Below are positions 1-7,564 of a stretch of DNA of 64,000 bases, piece after piece. The position numbers and the translations under genes were made by a program. A model generated the notes under the pieces. It was not told the origin of the DNA. It made no database searches and saw nothing but the letters and a program-made list of their open reading frames with translations. Source of the DNA: CAYXVU01 sp964468725 (GTDB lineage Bacteria > Acidobacteriota > Blastocatellia > UBA7656); contig CAYXVU010000004.1 of NCBI GenBank assembly GCA_964468725.1, forward strand, positions 6,916 to 70,915, read 5' to 3'. The stretch's first letter is position 1; every line of letters begins with the position of its first letter.

Positions 1-431
1 TCAGTGTTCAAGCTCCCTACAAAGGCGCGCCTGTGATTGCGGTTACTGGTGATGCGGGATTCGGTTATACAGCGATGGACTTGGAGACAGCTTCAAAGTA
101 TCGCATGCCGATGATCGTCATCGTCTACAACAACAATGCATGGGGAACATGGACAGGCAATCGCCGAGACCCGCGCGCATTGAGTCTGCATCTGTTTCAA
201 GAGAACGTGCGGTATGACAAAGTGGGTGAAGCTCTCGGCGCGCACGGCGAATACGTAACCAGACCACAAGATTTCCGACCGGCGCTTGAACGCTGTTATC
301 AGCTTGCGGTCAAAGAGCGCCGACCTTCGGTAATCAATTGCCAGGCGAAAAAAGAGTTTTGGATTAGAGAACAATTCCCACCCGGTTTTCTCGGAACCAT
401 TGAACCGGGCTGTATGTCTTACAATCACTAA
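1..431 (+). CDS. Thiamine-pyrophosphate enzyme, C-terminal part (gene cut by window edge)
   Basis: The frame is open from the first bases (frame 3) with no start, so only the last ~142 residues are present. The segment GDAGFGYTAMDLETA followed ~18 residues later by NNNAWG is the Mg/TPP-binding motif of the C-terminal domain of the acetolactate synthase / oxalyl-CoA decarboxylase / benzoylformate decarboxylase superfamily. These cytoplasmic homotetramers make or break C-C bonds next to a carbonyl. The substrate-binding domain is missing, so the reaction cannot be named. A GTG at 33 is an internal codon, not the start. A hypothetical protein and a cytochrome c follow on the same strand, suggesting an oxidative catabolic operon (inference). 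Confidence 0.85.
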   Translation, partial: SVQAPYKGAPVIAVTGDAGFGYTAMDLETASKYRMPMIVIVYNNNAWGTWTGNRRDPRALSLHLFQENVRYDKVGEALGAHGEYVTRPQDFRPALERCYQLAVKERRPSVINCQAKKEFWIREQFPPGFLGTIEPGCMSYNH

Positions 432-447
432 AAGCGGTTGGCAGTCA

Positions 448-466
448 ACCGTCAAAGATTGACGGT
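448..466. other. Short inverted repeat between TPP enzyme and next gene
   Basis: ACCGTCAA and TTGACGGT form a perfect 8-bp stem around a 3-nt loop, 17 nt after the TPP-enzyme stop and 49 nt before the next start. No T-run follows, so it may be a processing or weak termination signal, or an operator. Its role is unknown. Confidence 0.4.
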
Positions 467-514
467 GGTGACAAAGAGACGAGAAACGGCGGCCATCATA
501 AAGGGACTGACAAA

Positions 515-976
515 ATGGCAAAGGGTTCTCTGCAAATCGTCAGAGATATATTGCAAGAGTATGCAGATCGCGGCATCTTTCGCGGCTTTGCGGAAAACAG
601 AAGCGGACAATTCCAGTTCGTCTGGCTGCACCAACATCAGATGCATTTGCGCGCTGACACCGCAATGCACACATTGCGATTTGCTGGCCTGTTCCCCGCA
701 ATCACCGCACGTTCGCAGATGTACGCGGAATTAAAACGCTATATTCAAGAGCGACACGACCGTGCGGTTCCGGAGCATCGGCGCGTTGACCGGCGGCGAG
801 CTGAAGTCACCTGCTCGAATCGTAACGCTTCCGTTTCGATCATTCTCACGGTGAAGAATCGGCAGTATGCTTACGGCGTAAAAAAGATTGTCAACCTCGT
901 GCATGACATCTTCTTGCATCTGCGCGATGTGTACCCCGAATACTTAATGGAGAATTTCGATGTTCCACAAGAATAA
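515..976 (+). CDS. Conserved hypothetical protein, 153 aa
   Basis: I do not recognise a named domain. The ATG at 515 follows an AAAGGGA Shine-Dalgarno-like stretch. The product is soluble, with no signal peptide or membrane segment. Its C-terminal half (VKKIVNLVHDIFLHLRDVYPEYL) looks like a folded alpha-helical/beta protein, and the central PEHRRVDRRRAE patch is strongly basic. Its end overlaps the downstream cytochrome c start by 17 nt, which indicates translational coupling. It lies between a TPP enzyme and a cytochrome and may be part of that catabolic unit. No function is assigned. Confidence 0.7.
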   Translation: MAKGSLQIVRDILQEYADRGIFRGFAENRSGQFQFVWLHQHQMHLRADTAMHTLRFAGLFPAITARSQMYAELKRYIQERHDRAVPEHRRVDRRRAEVTCSNRNASVSIILTVKNRQYAYGVKKIVNLVHDIFLHLRDVYPEYLMENFDVPQE

Positions 977-1397
977 CTTTTCGAGGGCGCAGCGATGGCT
1001 TGCCACAACTGTAAGCATCAGCTTTGTCATGGTGTTCGCAATCATCTGCAGCGCCACTCCTCGAATGCTGCAAGCCCGACGCAACGCCGAAGCGCAGAAA
1101 CTCAAAAATCCCCTTCCCGCTGATGCCGAATCCATCGAAGCCGGAAAGCTACTCTATAAACGCCATTGCGCTTCTTGTCATGGCCCGCAGGCCAAAGGCG
1201 ATGGCGGGATGTCCCTATCCGGCGGCACGCCTTCCGATTTGACGGATGAGACCTGGGATTACGGGTCAACAGATGGCGAAATTTTCATTGCGATTCGGGA
1301 TGGCGTATCGGCTGATATGCTAGCCTACAAAGAAAAACTGAGTGAAAAACAGATCTGGCAGGTAGTCAGTTTTTTGCGCTCACTGGCTTCGAAATGA
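960..1397 (+). CDS. Monohaem c-type cytochrome, membrane-anchored or periplasmic
   Basis: The 145-aa protein has an N-terminal hydrophobic segment (about residues 14-35) that should act as a Sec signal or anchor. A single CASCH haem-c motif lies near residue 70, followed by GPQAKGDGG, typical of class I cytochromes (cytochrome CBB3/PA2118 type). A Met in GVSADMLAY near the C-terminus is a plausible sixth haem ligand, followed by the usual C-terminal helix (QIWQVVSFLRSL). The role is electron transfer in the periplasm. The start overlaps the preceding gene by 17 nt. The partner dehydrogenase is not evident in the window; the PQQ enzyme at 33.5-35.7 kb carries its own haem domain. Confidence 0.9.
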   Translation: MFHKNNFSRAQRWLATTVSISFVMVFAIICSATPRMLQARRNAEAQKLKNPLPADAESIEAGKLLYKRHCASCHGPQAKGDGGMSLSGGTPSDLTDETWDYGSTDGEIFIAIRDGVSADMLAYKEKLSEKQIWQVVSFLRSLASK

Positions 1398-1423
1398 AAT
1401 AACAAGTCAGTGAGATCAAGCAA

Positions 1424-2404
1424 TCACCCTTGTGATCTCGGTTTGGATCGTTTCCCCAACGTCGCGCTTGTAGCAATGGGGCGACCGCGACGTTGGCCTT
1501 CCTGATACCATCGCCTACCCGTCTTATACTCTTCTTCTGTGCGTTCTAAAAATGCAAGCGAACGTTGCGGTTCGATATGCGCGCAGGCAACGAGAATCGC
1601 ATTGATCAAAGCAAGCGGCGCAACATATGACCCGGTCGCCGAAGGGCTGGCAATCGTAGTCAATAAATAATCATCGGTATTCAAGGCAATGGGCGTCGTA
1701 TCGCTGTCGGTAATCCCATAGGTAGGCACACCGCGTTCGCGCGCTCGCAACACCGATTCAACCGTGTCGCGCAAACAGCGTCCGAAACTGATGCCGATGA
1801 CCAAATCTTTACTGGTTAAGACATCAACCTTATGTTGGAGGTTCCCCGTGCTGGCGGTGGGCGCTTCGGAGTCGAACCCGAGTGCCGTCAGACTGTAAGC
1901 TAAAAACCATGCAAGCGTCGCCGCCAAATCAACCCCTACGACAACGATGCGCCGCGTGCGATGGATGAGTTTCGCAAGCTCAATCACTCGATTGGTGTCG
2001 AGTGTGGATATGAGAAGCTGAAGGTTTTCCGATTCTCTATCGAGGCTTTTTCGAACATGATCAACGGGGCTGCGCTTCTCGCGCGCCGTCGCTTTCATAA
2101 TCGTATAAGGCGTAATGCGCGTAACGAAATGGCGTCGCAAATCCGCAGCGAAATCGGCAAACTTCTCATACCCTAAGACCTGTATCGTTCGCACAATCGT
2201 CGCCGCATCTACGTTGTAGCGCCTTGCCATTTCGCGTGAAGAGAGGAAATAGTTCTCTTCCGGATTATTCAAAATCTCGCGCAGCAGTTCACGTCGTCGC
2301 TCATTGAGTTGAGATTGCGACTGTGCGAATCGCACCTCTAACGTTGTGGGCGAAGAGCCTGGTTGATTCTCTTCCGTAGTCATCGGAGGGACTCTGCCAG
2401 CCAT
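1424..2404 (-). CDS. MurR/RpiR-family transcriptional regulator
   Basis: An N-terminal RpiR-type helix-turn-helix (about residues 25-95, with SSREMARRYNVDAATIVRTI) precedes a SIS sugar-phosphate-binding domain (about 140-280, with IVVVGVDLAATLAWF and LVIGISFGRCLRDTV). The family senses phosphosugars or related ligands and controls catabolic genes. An ATG 18 nt further upstream (2422) exists. The ATG at 2404 is preferred because AAGGAG lies 7-8 nt before it, inside the longer version. The basic C-terminal tail (GKRSKPRSQG) is outside the SIS domain. It sits beside the peptide-hydrolase island, so it is a candidate regulator of that island (inference). Its ligand is unknown. Confidence 0.88.
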   Translation of the reverse strand: MAGRVPPMTTEENQPGSSPTTLEVRFAQSQSQLNERRRELLREILNNPEENYFLSSREMARRYNVDAATIVRTIQVLGYEKFADFAADLRRHFVTRITPYTIMKATAREKRSPVDHVRKSLDRESENLQLLISTLDTNRVIELAKLIHRTRRIVVVGVDLAATLAWFLAYSLTALGFDSEAPTASTGNLQHKVDVLTSKDLVIGISFGRCLRDTVESVLRARERGVPTYGITDSDTTPIALNTDDYLLTTIASPSATGSYVAPLALINAILVACAHIEPQRSLAFLERTEEEYKTGRRWYQEGQRRGRPIATSATLGKRSKPRSQG

Positions 2405-2495
2405 ACCCTTACTCCTTCTCATAGGTTGTTATCAGGCGCTTTTAAATTTCAACCGATGTTATTGTAGTTGAGTTGTATACGCCATATCCGCCAAG

Positions 2496-4925
2496 CTATT
2501 TCCCGAGACTTTCAAATGTTGCCGTCCCGATGCGATATCTGCGCCACTCTCGAAAATCGAAATGCCACCATTCGGCTTCATAAACAGTGAAGCCTTCAGA
2601 CTCCATTGCCCGCCGCAGCAATTCACGATGCCAACGTTGCAGCGACGTACCACCAGGATAATTCGGGTAGGCGCGGTCTGTCGTCTCGTCATACGTGCTT
2701 ACCATATCAACCGGTTTGCCGGTTTGCAGATTGTAAAGCGAAAGATCAACGGCACAGCCCCGATTGTGTCGCGAACCTTGAGCGGGGTTGGCGACAAAGA
2801 TTTTCTTGTCATCAGGGGTCGCCTCCCAAAATACTTTCGTCACGTACCAAGGGCGGTAGCCATCGTGAATGAGCAGACCATAACCTTGCTTCTTCAGATT
2901 TCGGTGGGCGCGCACTAATGCCTGCGCCGCCGGACGTTGTAAAAACGCACGGGCTTGCGAATAGAAGACCGAGTTCAAAAAATTGTCAGTTGTCGCATAG
3001 CGCACATCAAGTTTGATCGTCGCATCAAGTTTGGTAAGCTCAACCAAATCGGAAGGAAGAAATTCGCCCGACTCCTGCGGTGGAGTGGCTCTGAGAGCCT
3101 CTTTCAACAGGTCTCTTACAGGTCGCACCGGACTGATTTTGAGTTGTTTGGCCCCCTCTTCCGGGCCAACGGCGCGACGCGTAAAGACGACACTAGCGGC
3201 TTCGACCTCGGTTGCGCGACCCAATCGGTCGCGTTTGAAGACCAATTTCTCGCCGTGATATAAGCCACGATCAGGAAATCGAAAAGTGTTTTCCGAGACT
3301 TGCTCTAACGGGTCAAATTCATACCACTCAATCAAAGCCCATAGCTTGCCGTCTTTTTCAAATATGTACAACACATTGTGATCCCATCCGTATTCACCGA
3401 CCAGTCCTTTGAGCGAAGCTGAAACCGGCAGCGGTTTGCCTATCGCTACCCGTTTGAAAGTTCGACGGTCAATGACGAGATCATCTCCCTGCACGCTGAT
3501 TTTGATTCCGAAGCCGGTTCGATCATCAACGATCAGACCGTTTCCATCGGCGCGCAGTCGAACCTGCCCGCCGGTCGAGTGATCGAGCATCGAAAGAGTT
3601 CCGTGATGCTCTTGCAATTCAATCACCTCCTTACCGTTTTCATACCGGCCCGCCAATCGGCGCGCAAGTTCGGCTTCTAGGGGTTGGGAGATGGGAGGTT
3701 GCGGAATCACTTGCCTTTCACGTGCCGCAAGCATCGCAGACAACGCTGCACGCGCAATCTTATCGGTTACGGCATTTGCCGAATCTTTGGTAGTCACCAC
3801 AATCACGCCGAGTTTGTCATCCGGCAGCGCCAGCAGCGAAGTGGCGAACCCGTAGATTGCTCCGCCATGACCGATCAACCGATGACCATCCATTTCGTTG
3901 ACGAAAAACCCAATGCCGAAGCCGCGTCTTTGTCCTGTTGGGGCAAATTGCGGCGTCCACATTTGCTCAAGCGTTTCGCGCTTCAGCACCGTGCCGCCGC
4001 CCGCAAACAAGAGGCTCAAAAACCGCCCGAGATCCTGAACAGTCGAATACATACTGCCTGCAGGACTCATGCCGAGTTCGAAAGTCGGTGCGGGAAATAC
4101 CCGACCGTCGAGCGTCCACATATAGGCTTTCGCCAGTCGCCGGTTGATTTCCGCGCTAGGTTCAAAGCTGCTGTTCGGCATACCGAACGAATCAAGGACG
4201 GTTCGTTTGACATACTTGGCAAAGGGTTCGCCTTGAGTTCGCTCTAACACATAACCGGCTGTCGCAATCGCTGCATTCGAATACTTGGGGCGTTCTTCCG
4301 GTTGATAGATCAGCGTCGTCTGGTTGAGGCTGCCAATCGTTTGCGCAAGCGTTGGCAGGGTCGGATCGAAGTAATGGCCAATGGGAGGCTCGCGAACCAA
4401 ACCTGACCGATGCGCCATCAATTGCCTGAGAGTGATGGCCTTTTGGCTGGTCTGACGCGGGCGAAAATCAGGTAAATAGCGAGTCACAGGTACATCTAAA
4501 TCGAGTTTCCCCTGTTCAACCAATTGCATGATGGCGATGTCGGTAAAGAGTTTTGACACCGAACCAACGCGGTAAACAGTCTCATCAGTTGCAGGGATTT
4601 TCCGGTCGGGGTCTTGATAGCCGAAGCCTTTCGCCCAAATAATCTGTTGATCTTCAACCAAGGCAATCGAAAGCGCCGGTAGCTCTTTATCCGTCATTTC
4701 ATGTCGAATAAAGGATTCAACGGATCGAATGGCTGCGGTAGAGGAAGCCGGTGCAGTCTGCGGATGGGTGAGCACGTTCGGCTCGGCGACTCGCGTAACG
4801 GTAAAGAGCCCAAAGGTGAATAGCAGGATGCCTAGCCTGCTGCCCGCTCGATAAACTCTGCTGCTCCGCGCCCGAATAGGAGCCTCTGATGAATACAGAC
4901 CTTTTTGATGTTTCATGGTTTTCAT
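2496..4925 (-). CDS. Serine beta-lactamase-fold hydrolase fused to a VanX-type D-Ala-D-Ala dipeptidase
   Basis: The product is 809 aa. After a membrane/signal segment (about residues 30-46) comes a class C beta-lactamase/penicillin-binding-protein fold with SVSK (122-125, nucleophile Ser), YSN (215-217) and HGG (353-355). A linker domain resembling those of other serine hydrolases follows. The last ~190 residues are an M15D dipeptidase domain with SRHNRGCAVD (718-727, zinc His and Asp) and EAEWWH (about 783-788, catalytic Glu and zinc His). M15D (VanX/DdpX) enzymes cleave D-Ala-D-Ala, and the serine domain could be an esterase, DD-peptidase or D-aminopeptidase. Both catalytic sets look intact. 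A periplasmic location is expected. An ATG at 4916 is an alternative start. Confidence 0.9.
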   Translation of the reverse strand: MKTMKHQKGLYSSEAPIRARSSRVYRAGSRLGILLFTFGLFTVTRVAEPNVLTHPQTAPASSTAAIRSVESFIRHEMTDKELPALSIALVEDQQIIWAKGFGYQDPDRKIPATDETVYRVGSVSKLFTDIAIMQLVEQGKLDLDVPVTRYLPDFRPRQTSQKAITLRQLMAHRSGLVREPPIGHYFDPTLPTLAQTIGSLNQTTLIYQPEERPKYSNAAIATAGYVLERTQGEPFAKYVKRTVLDSFGMPNSSFEPSAEINRRLAKAYMWTLDGRVFPAPTFELGMSPAGSMYSTVQDLGRFLSLLFAGGGTVLKRETLEQMWTPQFAPTGQRRGFGIGFFVNEMDGHRLIGHGGAIYGFATSLLALPDDKLGVIVVTTKDSANAVTDKIARAALSAMLAARERQVIPQPPISQPLEAELARRLAGRYENGKEVIELQEHHGTLSMLDHSTGGQVRLRADGNGLIVDDRTGFGIKISVQGDDLVIDRRTFKRVAIGKPLPVSASLKGLVGEYGWDHNVLYIFEKDGKLWALIEWYEFDPLEQVSENTFRFPDRGLYHGEKLVFKRDRLGRATEVEAASVVFTRRAVGPEEGAKQLKISPVRPVRDLLKEALRATPPQESGEFLPSDLVELTKLDATIKLDVRYATTDNFLNSVFYSQARAFLQRPAAQALVRAHRNLKKQGYGLLIHDGYRPWYVTKVFWEATPDDKKIFVANPAQGSRHNRGCAVDLSLYNLQTGKPVDMVSTYDETTDRAYPNYPGGTSLQRWHRELLRRAMESEGFTVYEAEWWHFDFREWRRYRIGTATFESLGK

Positions 4926-5035
4926 TGCAAGCTGCCTTGTTCCGACGAGGCTGGCAGCCTTCTCGCGCCCTAGGTGACTAAAACGGCGCTACCATATCAT
5001 ATGCTTAACCGGCGGACAAGATACCGGCTGCAACG

Positions 5036-5080
5036 CTTGTTGCCTCATTACTTGACTTCGTGCAACAATCGGTGTATAGA
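5036..5080 (+). promoter_or_regulatory. Sigma-70 type promoter with CTTGTTG...CAACAA dyad (copy 1)
   Basis: TTGACT (5052-5057) and TATAGA (5075-5080) are separated by exactly 17 nt, close to the housekeeping consensus. CTTGTTGC (5036-5043) lies upstream and GCAACAA (5062-5068) sits in the spacer, forming an inverted repeat that spans the -35 box. The same arrangement with the same spacing occurs at 6121-6165. It should drive the acyltransferase gene starting at 5136. The half-sites overlap the polymerase site, so a repressor is likely (inference). Confidence 0.7.
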
Positions 5081-5135
5081 CCACTTACTTTGAATTGCAG
5101 ATGAATGAAAGGAATGTCAGTAGCCGACGGCGAGC

Positions 5136-5996
5136 ATGGCAACCGCGATGGAACAGCAGATTACGATCCGCGATATCACCGACGTGGCGGAGATGCAACT
5201 GGTCGAAGCGCTGGAAAAAGAGGTGTGGGGCGTGACGGATTTGGATGTCGTTCCGGTCACGCAACTGGTAGCCGTCAAACATACGGGCGGCGTGTTGATT
5301 GGCGCATTCGACAACCGGCGACTGATTGGCTTCGCTTATGGGTTTGTCGGCTATGAAAAACAGGTAGTGACGATTCATTCTCACATGCTCGCCGTACAAT
5401 CGGCTTATCGCAATTCCGACCTCGGTTATCGGCTGAAGCAGGCGCAACGCGAACGCGCTTTGGCGCAAGGGATCAAGCGAATGACCTGGACTTTCGATCC
5501 TCTGCAATCCCTCAATGCCTATTTTAATTTTCACAAACTCGGTGTCTTAAGTGACAGTTATCGAGTCGATTTTTATGGTGATGCCAGCACCAGCTTTCTC
5601 CATCGCAATAGCACGGATCGGTTGTGGGTGACCTGGTTACTCGACAGTCGTCGCGTACAGGAACGAGCCAATTCACACGGGCACAAACCTGATTTCGAAA
5701 TCCAGTCGGAGTCGGTTTTGGTCAGGGTCGAAGAAGATCTCTCCCCTCAGCAAAATCATCAGCCCGAAGCTTTTTCAGGCACGCGGGCTTTCATTGAAAT
5801 ACCGGGAAACATCCGGCAACTCGAAGAGCAGAATTTTGAGCTTGCCATACGATGGCGCGAGGCAACTCGTTGGGCATTCACCAGTGCCTTGGCCTCCGGC
5901 TTTCTCGTCGAAGACTTTCTCCGCAGTTCGCCTAACGGACAGCGGATGGGAACCTATGTCCTCACACGCGAGCGCGCTGTTGCCGATTTCGAGTAA
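5136..5996 (+). CDS. GNAT-like predicted acyltransferase (COG3375 type)
   Basis: The 286-aa soluble protein has an N-terminal GNAT-like fold: TQLVAVKHTGGVLIGAF, then the strand-rich LIGFAYGFVG, then the acetyl-CoA loop region HMLAVQSAYRNSDLGYRLK (about 87-105). It continues with WTFDPLQSLNAYFNFHKLG, a signature of the COG3375 predicted acyltransferases. The substrate is unknown. The C-terminal third is less conserved. An in-frame ATG at 5148 is also possible. It lies between two secreted peptidase-type genes and shares a nearly identical promoter with the downstream M19 gene, so it is probably co-regulated and may acylate an amino acid or peptide product (inference). Confidence 0.82.
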   Translation: MATAMEQQITIRDITDVAEMQLVEALEKEVWGVTDLDVVPVTQLVAVKHTGGVLIGAFDNRRLIGFAYGFVGYEKQVVTIHSHMLAVQSAYRNSDLGYRLKQAQRERALAQGIKRMTWTFDPLQSLNAYFNFHKLGVLSDSYRVDFYGDASTSFLHRNSTDRLWVTWLLDSRRVQERANSHGHKPDFEIQSESVLVRVEEDLSPQQNHQPEAFSGTRAFIEIPGNIRQLEEQNFELAIRWREATRWAFTSALASGFLVEDFLRSSPNGQRMGTYVLTRERAVADFE

Positions 5997-6033
5997 GCAC
6001 TCTCAGTCAACCATCAACCGCACTAGCAGCAAC

Positions 6034-6077
6034 AGACAGAGAGCAAAGACCAAGGGATCAATCTTCACTCTCTGTCT
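6034..6077. other. Inverted repeat after acyltransferase gene
   Basis: AGACAGAGAG (6034-6043) is the exact reverse complement of CTCTCTGTCT (6068-6077) with a 24-nt loop, 38 nt after the stop at 5996. No T-run follows. It may be a transcript-end stem-loop separating this gene from the next promoter at 6121. Confidence 0.4.
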
Positions 6078-6120
6078 CCACTAGCCCTTTTGTCGTTGCA
6101 GCCAATGCTTATGCGCAACG

Positions 6121-6165
6121 CTTGTTGTAGCAAGTCTTGACAGCTTGCAACAAGTGATGTATATA
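6121..6165 (+). promoter_or_regulatory. Sigma-70 type promoter with CTTGTTG...CAACAAG dyad (copy 2)
   Basis: TTGACA (6137-6142) and TATATA (6160-6165) flank a 17-nt spacer. CTTGTTG (6121-6127) and CAACAAG (6148-6154) form an inverted repeat with 20 nt between the half-sites, as in the copy at 5036-5080. GCAACGCTTGTTG is present identically in both copies. It should drive the M19-type gene at 6293 through a leader of about 120 nt. Confidence 0.7.
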
Positions 6166-6292
6166 CCGACCACACAGATGCGCGGCAGAGGGGAAATCAC
6201 CTGCATCTGATGGCAGTGATCGCTCATAAGGGTTGCAATCATTCCCACTGGCTTCGTCTTACAGATTCTTGAAGGTTCAAGGAGTTTTCCGT

Positions 6293-7474
6293 ATGGAGCG
6301 TCAATCTCATCGGCTGTCAACGGAGACCCGCCGCCACTTTCTCAAAAAATCGGCAGCAGCAAGTGCGACGGTGTTGGTCGGGCCTTTTTTCAATCGCGGT
6401 TGCTTTCGGCTATTTGCTCACACGGGAATGGAATACTCAGCGCGCGCCATCGAGTTGGTGCAACGCGCGACGGTCATTGACATGCTCAGCGTGCTGACCC
6501 TCAATTTCCCCAAGCAAGCGAAGTGGTTTGCTAATCCTGACACCTTTACACCTGCCGATTTGATGCCCTTCAAAGAGTCAGGTATCAACGTCTTTCACAT
6601 CGCAGTCGGCACAGGCGGGCCGGATGTGCATACGGAGACCTTCAAATTCATCTCTTCGTGGAACTCATTCCTTGCCAATCACGACCGTTATTTTATGCGT
6701 GTGGATAGCGCAGACGACCTGAACAGGGTCAAAGCTTCAGGCAAAATCGGCATTCTTCTTGGCGTACAAAATGCCGAGCATTTTCGCAGCCCTGCCGATG
6801 TTGATCTCTTCAACAGCCTCGGTCAAAAAGTTTCGCAATTGACCTATAACGCGCGCAATTTGATCGGCAACGGCTCGACGGAACGACGCGATGACGGCAT
6901 CAGCGACTTTGGCGCAGCGATTATCGCCCGCATGAACCGAGTTGGCATGGCGGTTGATGTTTCACACTGTGGCGACCGCACCACGCTCGACGCTTTCGAT
7001 ATTTCGACGAAACCCGTGTTGATTACTCATTCCAACTGCCGCGCACTTGCTCCCGGCCACCCGCGCTGTAAAACCGACGAAGCGATTAAGAAGATGGCCG
7101 CACGCGGAGGTGTAATGGGGATAACCGGCGTGCGGATGTTCGTGAAGAACGAAGAGCCGACAACCATCGAAGATGCTCTCAATCATTTTGATCACGTAGC
7201 CAAACTGGTCGGCGCGGAGCATCTTGGCGTTGGCAGTGACATTGACTTGGACGGCTATGATGATATGCCGCCGGAAATCAACCGACAGTTGCGCGCCGGG
7301 TACAAAGGAAGTTATGGCTTTCGTGACAAGATTGACATCGAAGGCATAGATCATCCCAAACGCATGTTCGATCTGACCGAGGGCTTGATTCGTCGCAAAT
7401 ACAGTGACAAAGAGATCGAAGGCATACTCGGCGGCAATTTCAAACGCGTGCTCGGCGAAATTTGGAGCGTGTGA
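6293..7474 (+). CDS. Tat-exported M19 (membrane dipeptidase) family protein, first metal motif altered
   Basis: The ATG at 6293 has AAGGAG 11 nt upstream; an upstream in-frame start at 6233 has no such site. The 393-aa product begins with a twin-arginine signal (TRRHFLKKSAAASATVLVG). M19 enzymes are binuclear zinc dipeptidases that accept D-amino acids at the C-terminal position. Recognisable family blocks are GVQNAEHF (bridging Glu), DVSHCGD and LITHSNCRAL (zinc His) and GVGSDIDLDG (Asp). The family's first motif is normally HxD after 'VID', but here it reads VIDMLSVLTL, so two zinc ligands appear to be missing. The enzyme may be mononuclear, have altered specificity, or be non-peptidase. 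Its neighbours are other periplasmic peptide hydrolases. Confidence 0.88.
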   Translation: MERQSHRLSTETRRHFLKKSAAASATVLVGPFFNRGCFRLFAHTGMEYSARAIELVQRATVIDMLSVLTLNFPKQAKWFANPDTFTPADLMPFKESGINVFHIAVGTGGPDVHTETFKFISSWNSFLANHDRYFMRVDSADDLNRVKASGKIGILLGVQNAEHFRSPADVDLFNSLGQKVSQLTYNARNLIGNGSTERRDDGISDFGAAIIARMNRVGMAVDVSHCGDRTTLDAFDISTKPVLITHSNCRALAPGHPRCKTDEAIKKMAARGGVMGITGVRMFVKNEEPTTIEDALNHFDHVAKLVGAEHLGVGSDIDLDGYDDMPPEINRQLRAGYKGSYGFRDKIDIEGIDHPKRMFDLTEGLIRRKYSDKEIEGILGGNFKRVLGEIWSV

Positions 7475-7564
7475 ATCAATCGCAAAAAAACCAGGAGAAT
7501 TCCTTAAGTCGCTGATTGAATTTGGCTATTTTTCATACCGCAGCACCGCAACAGGCAGGAGATC

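Noticed and set aside
5085..5534. 149-codon minus-strand frame over the acyltransferase
   Set aside because: It is a shadow of the acyltransferase gene, whose GNAT motifs, promoter and spacing are clear.
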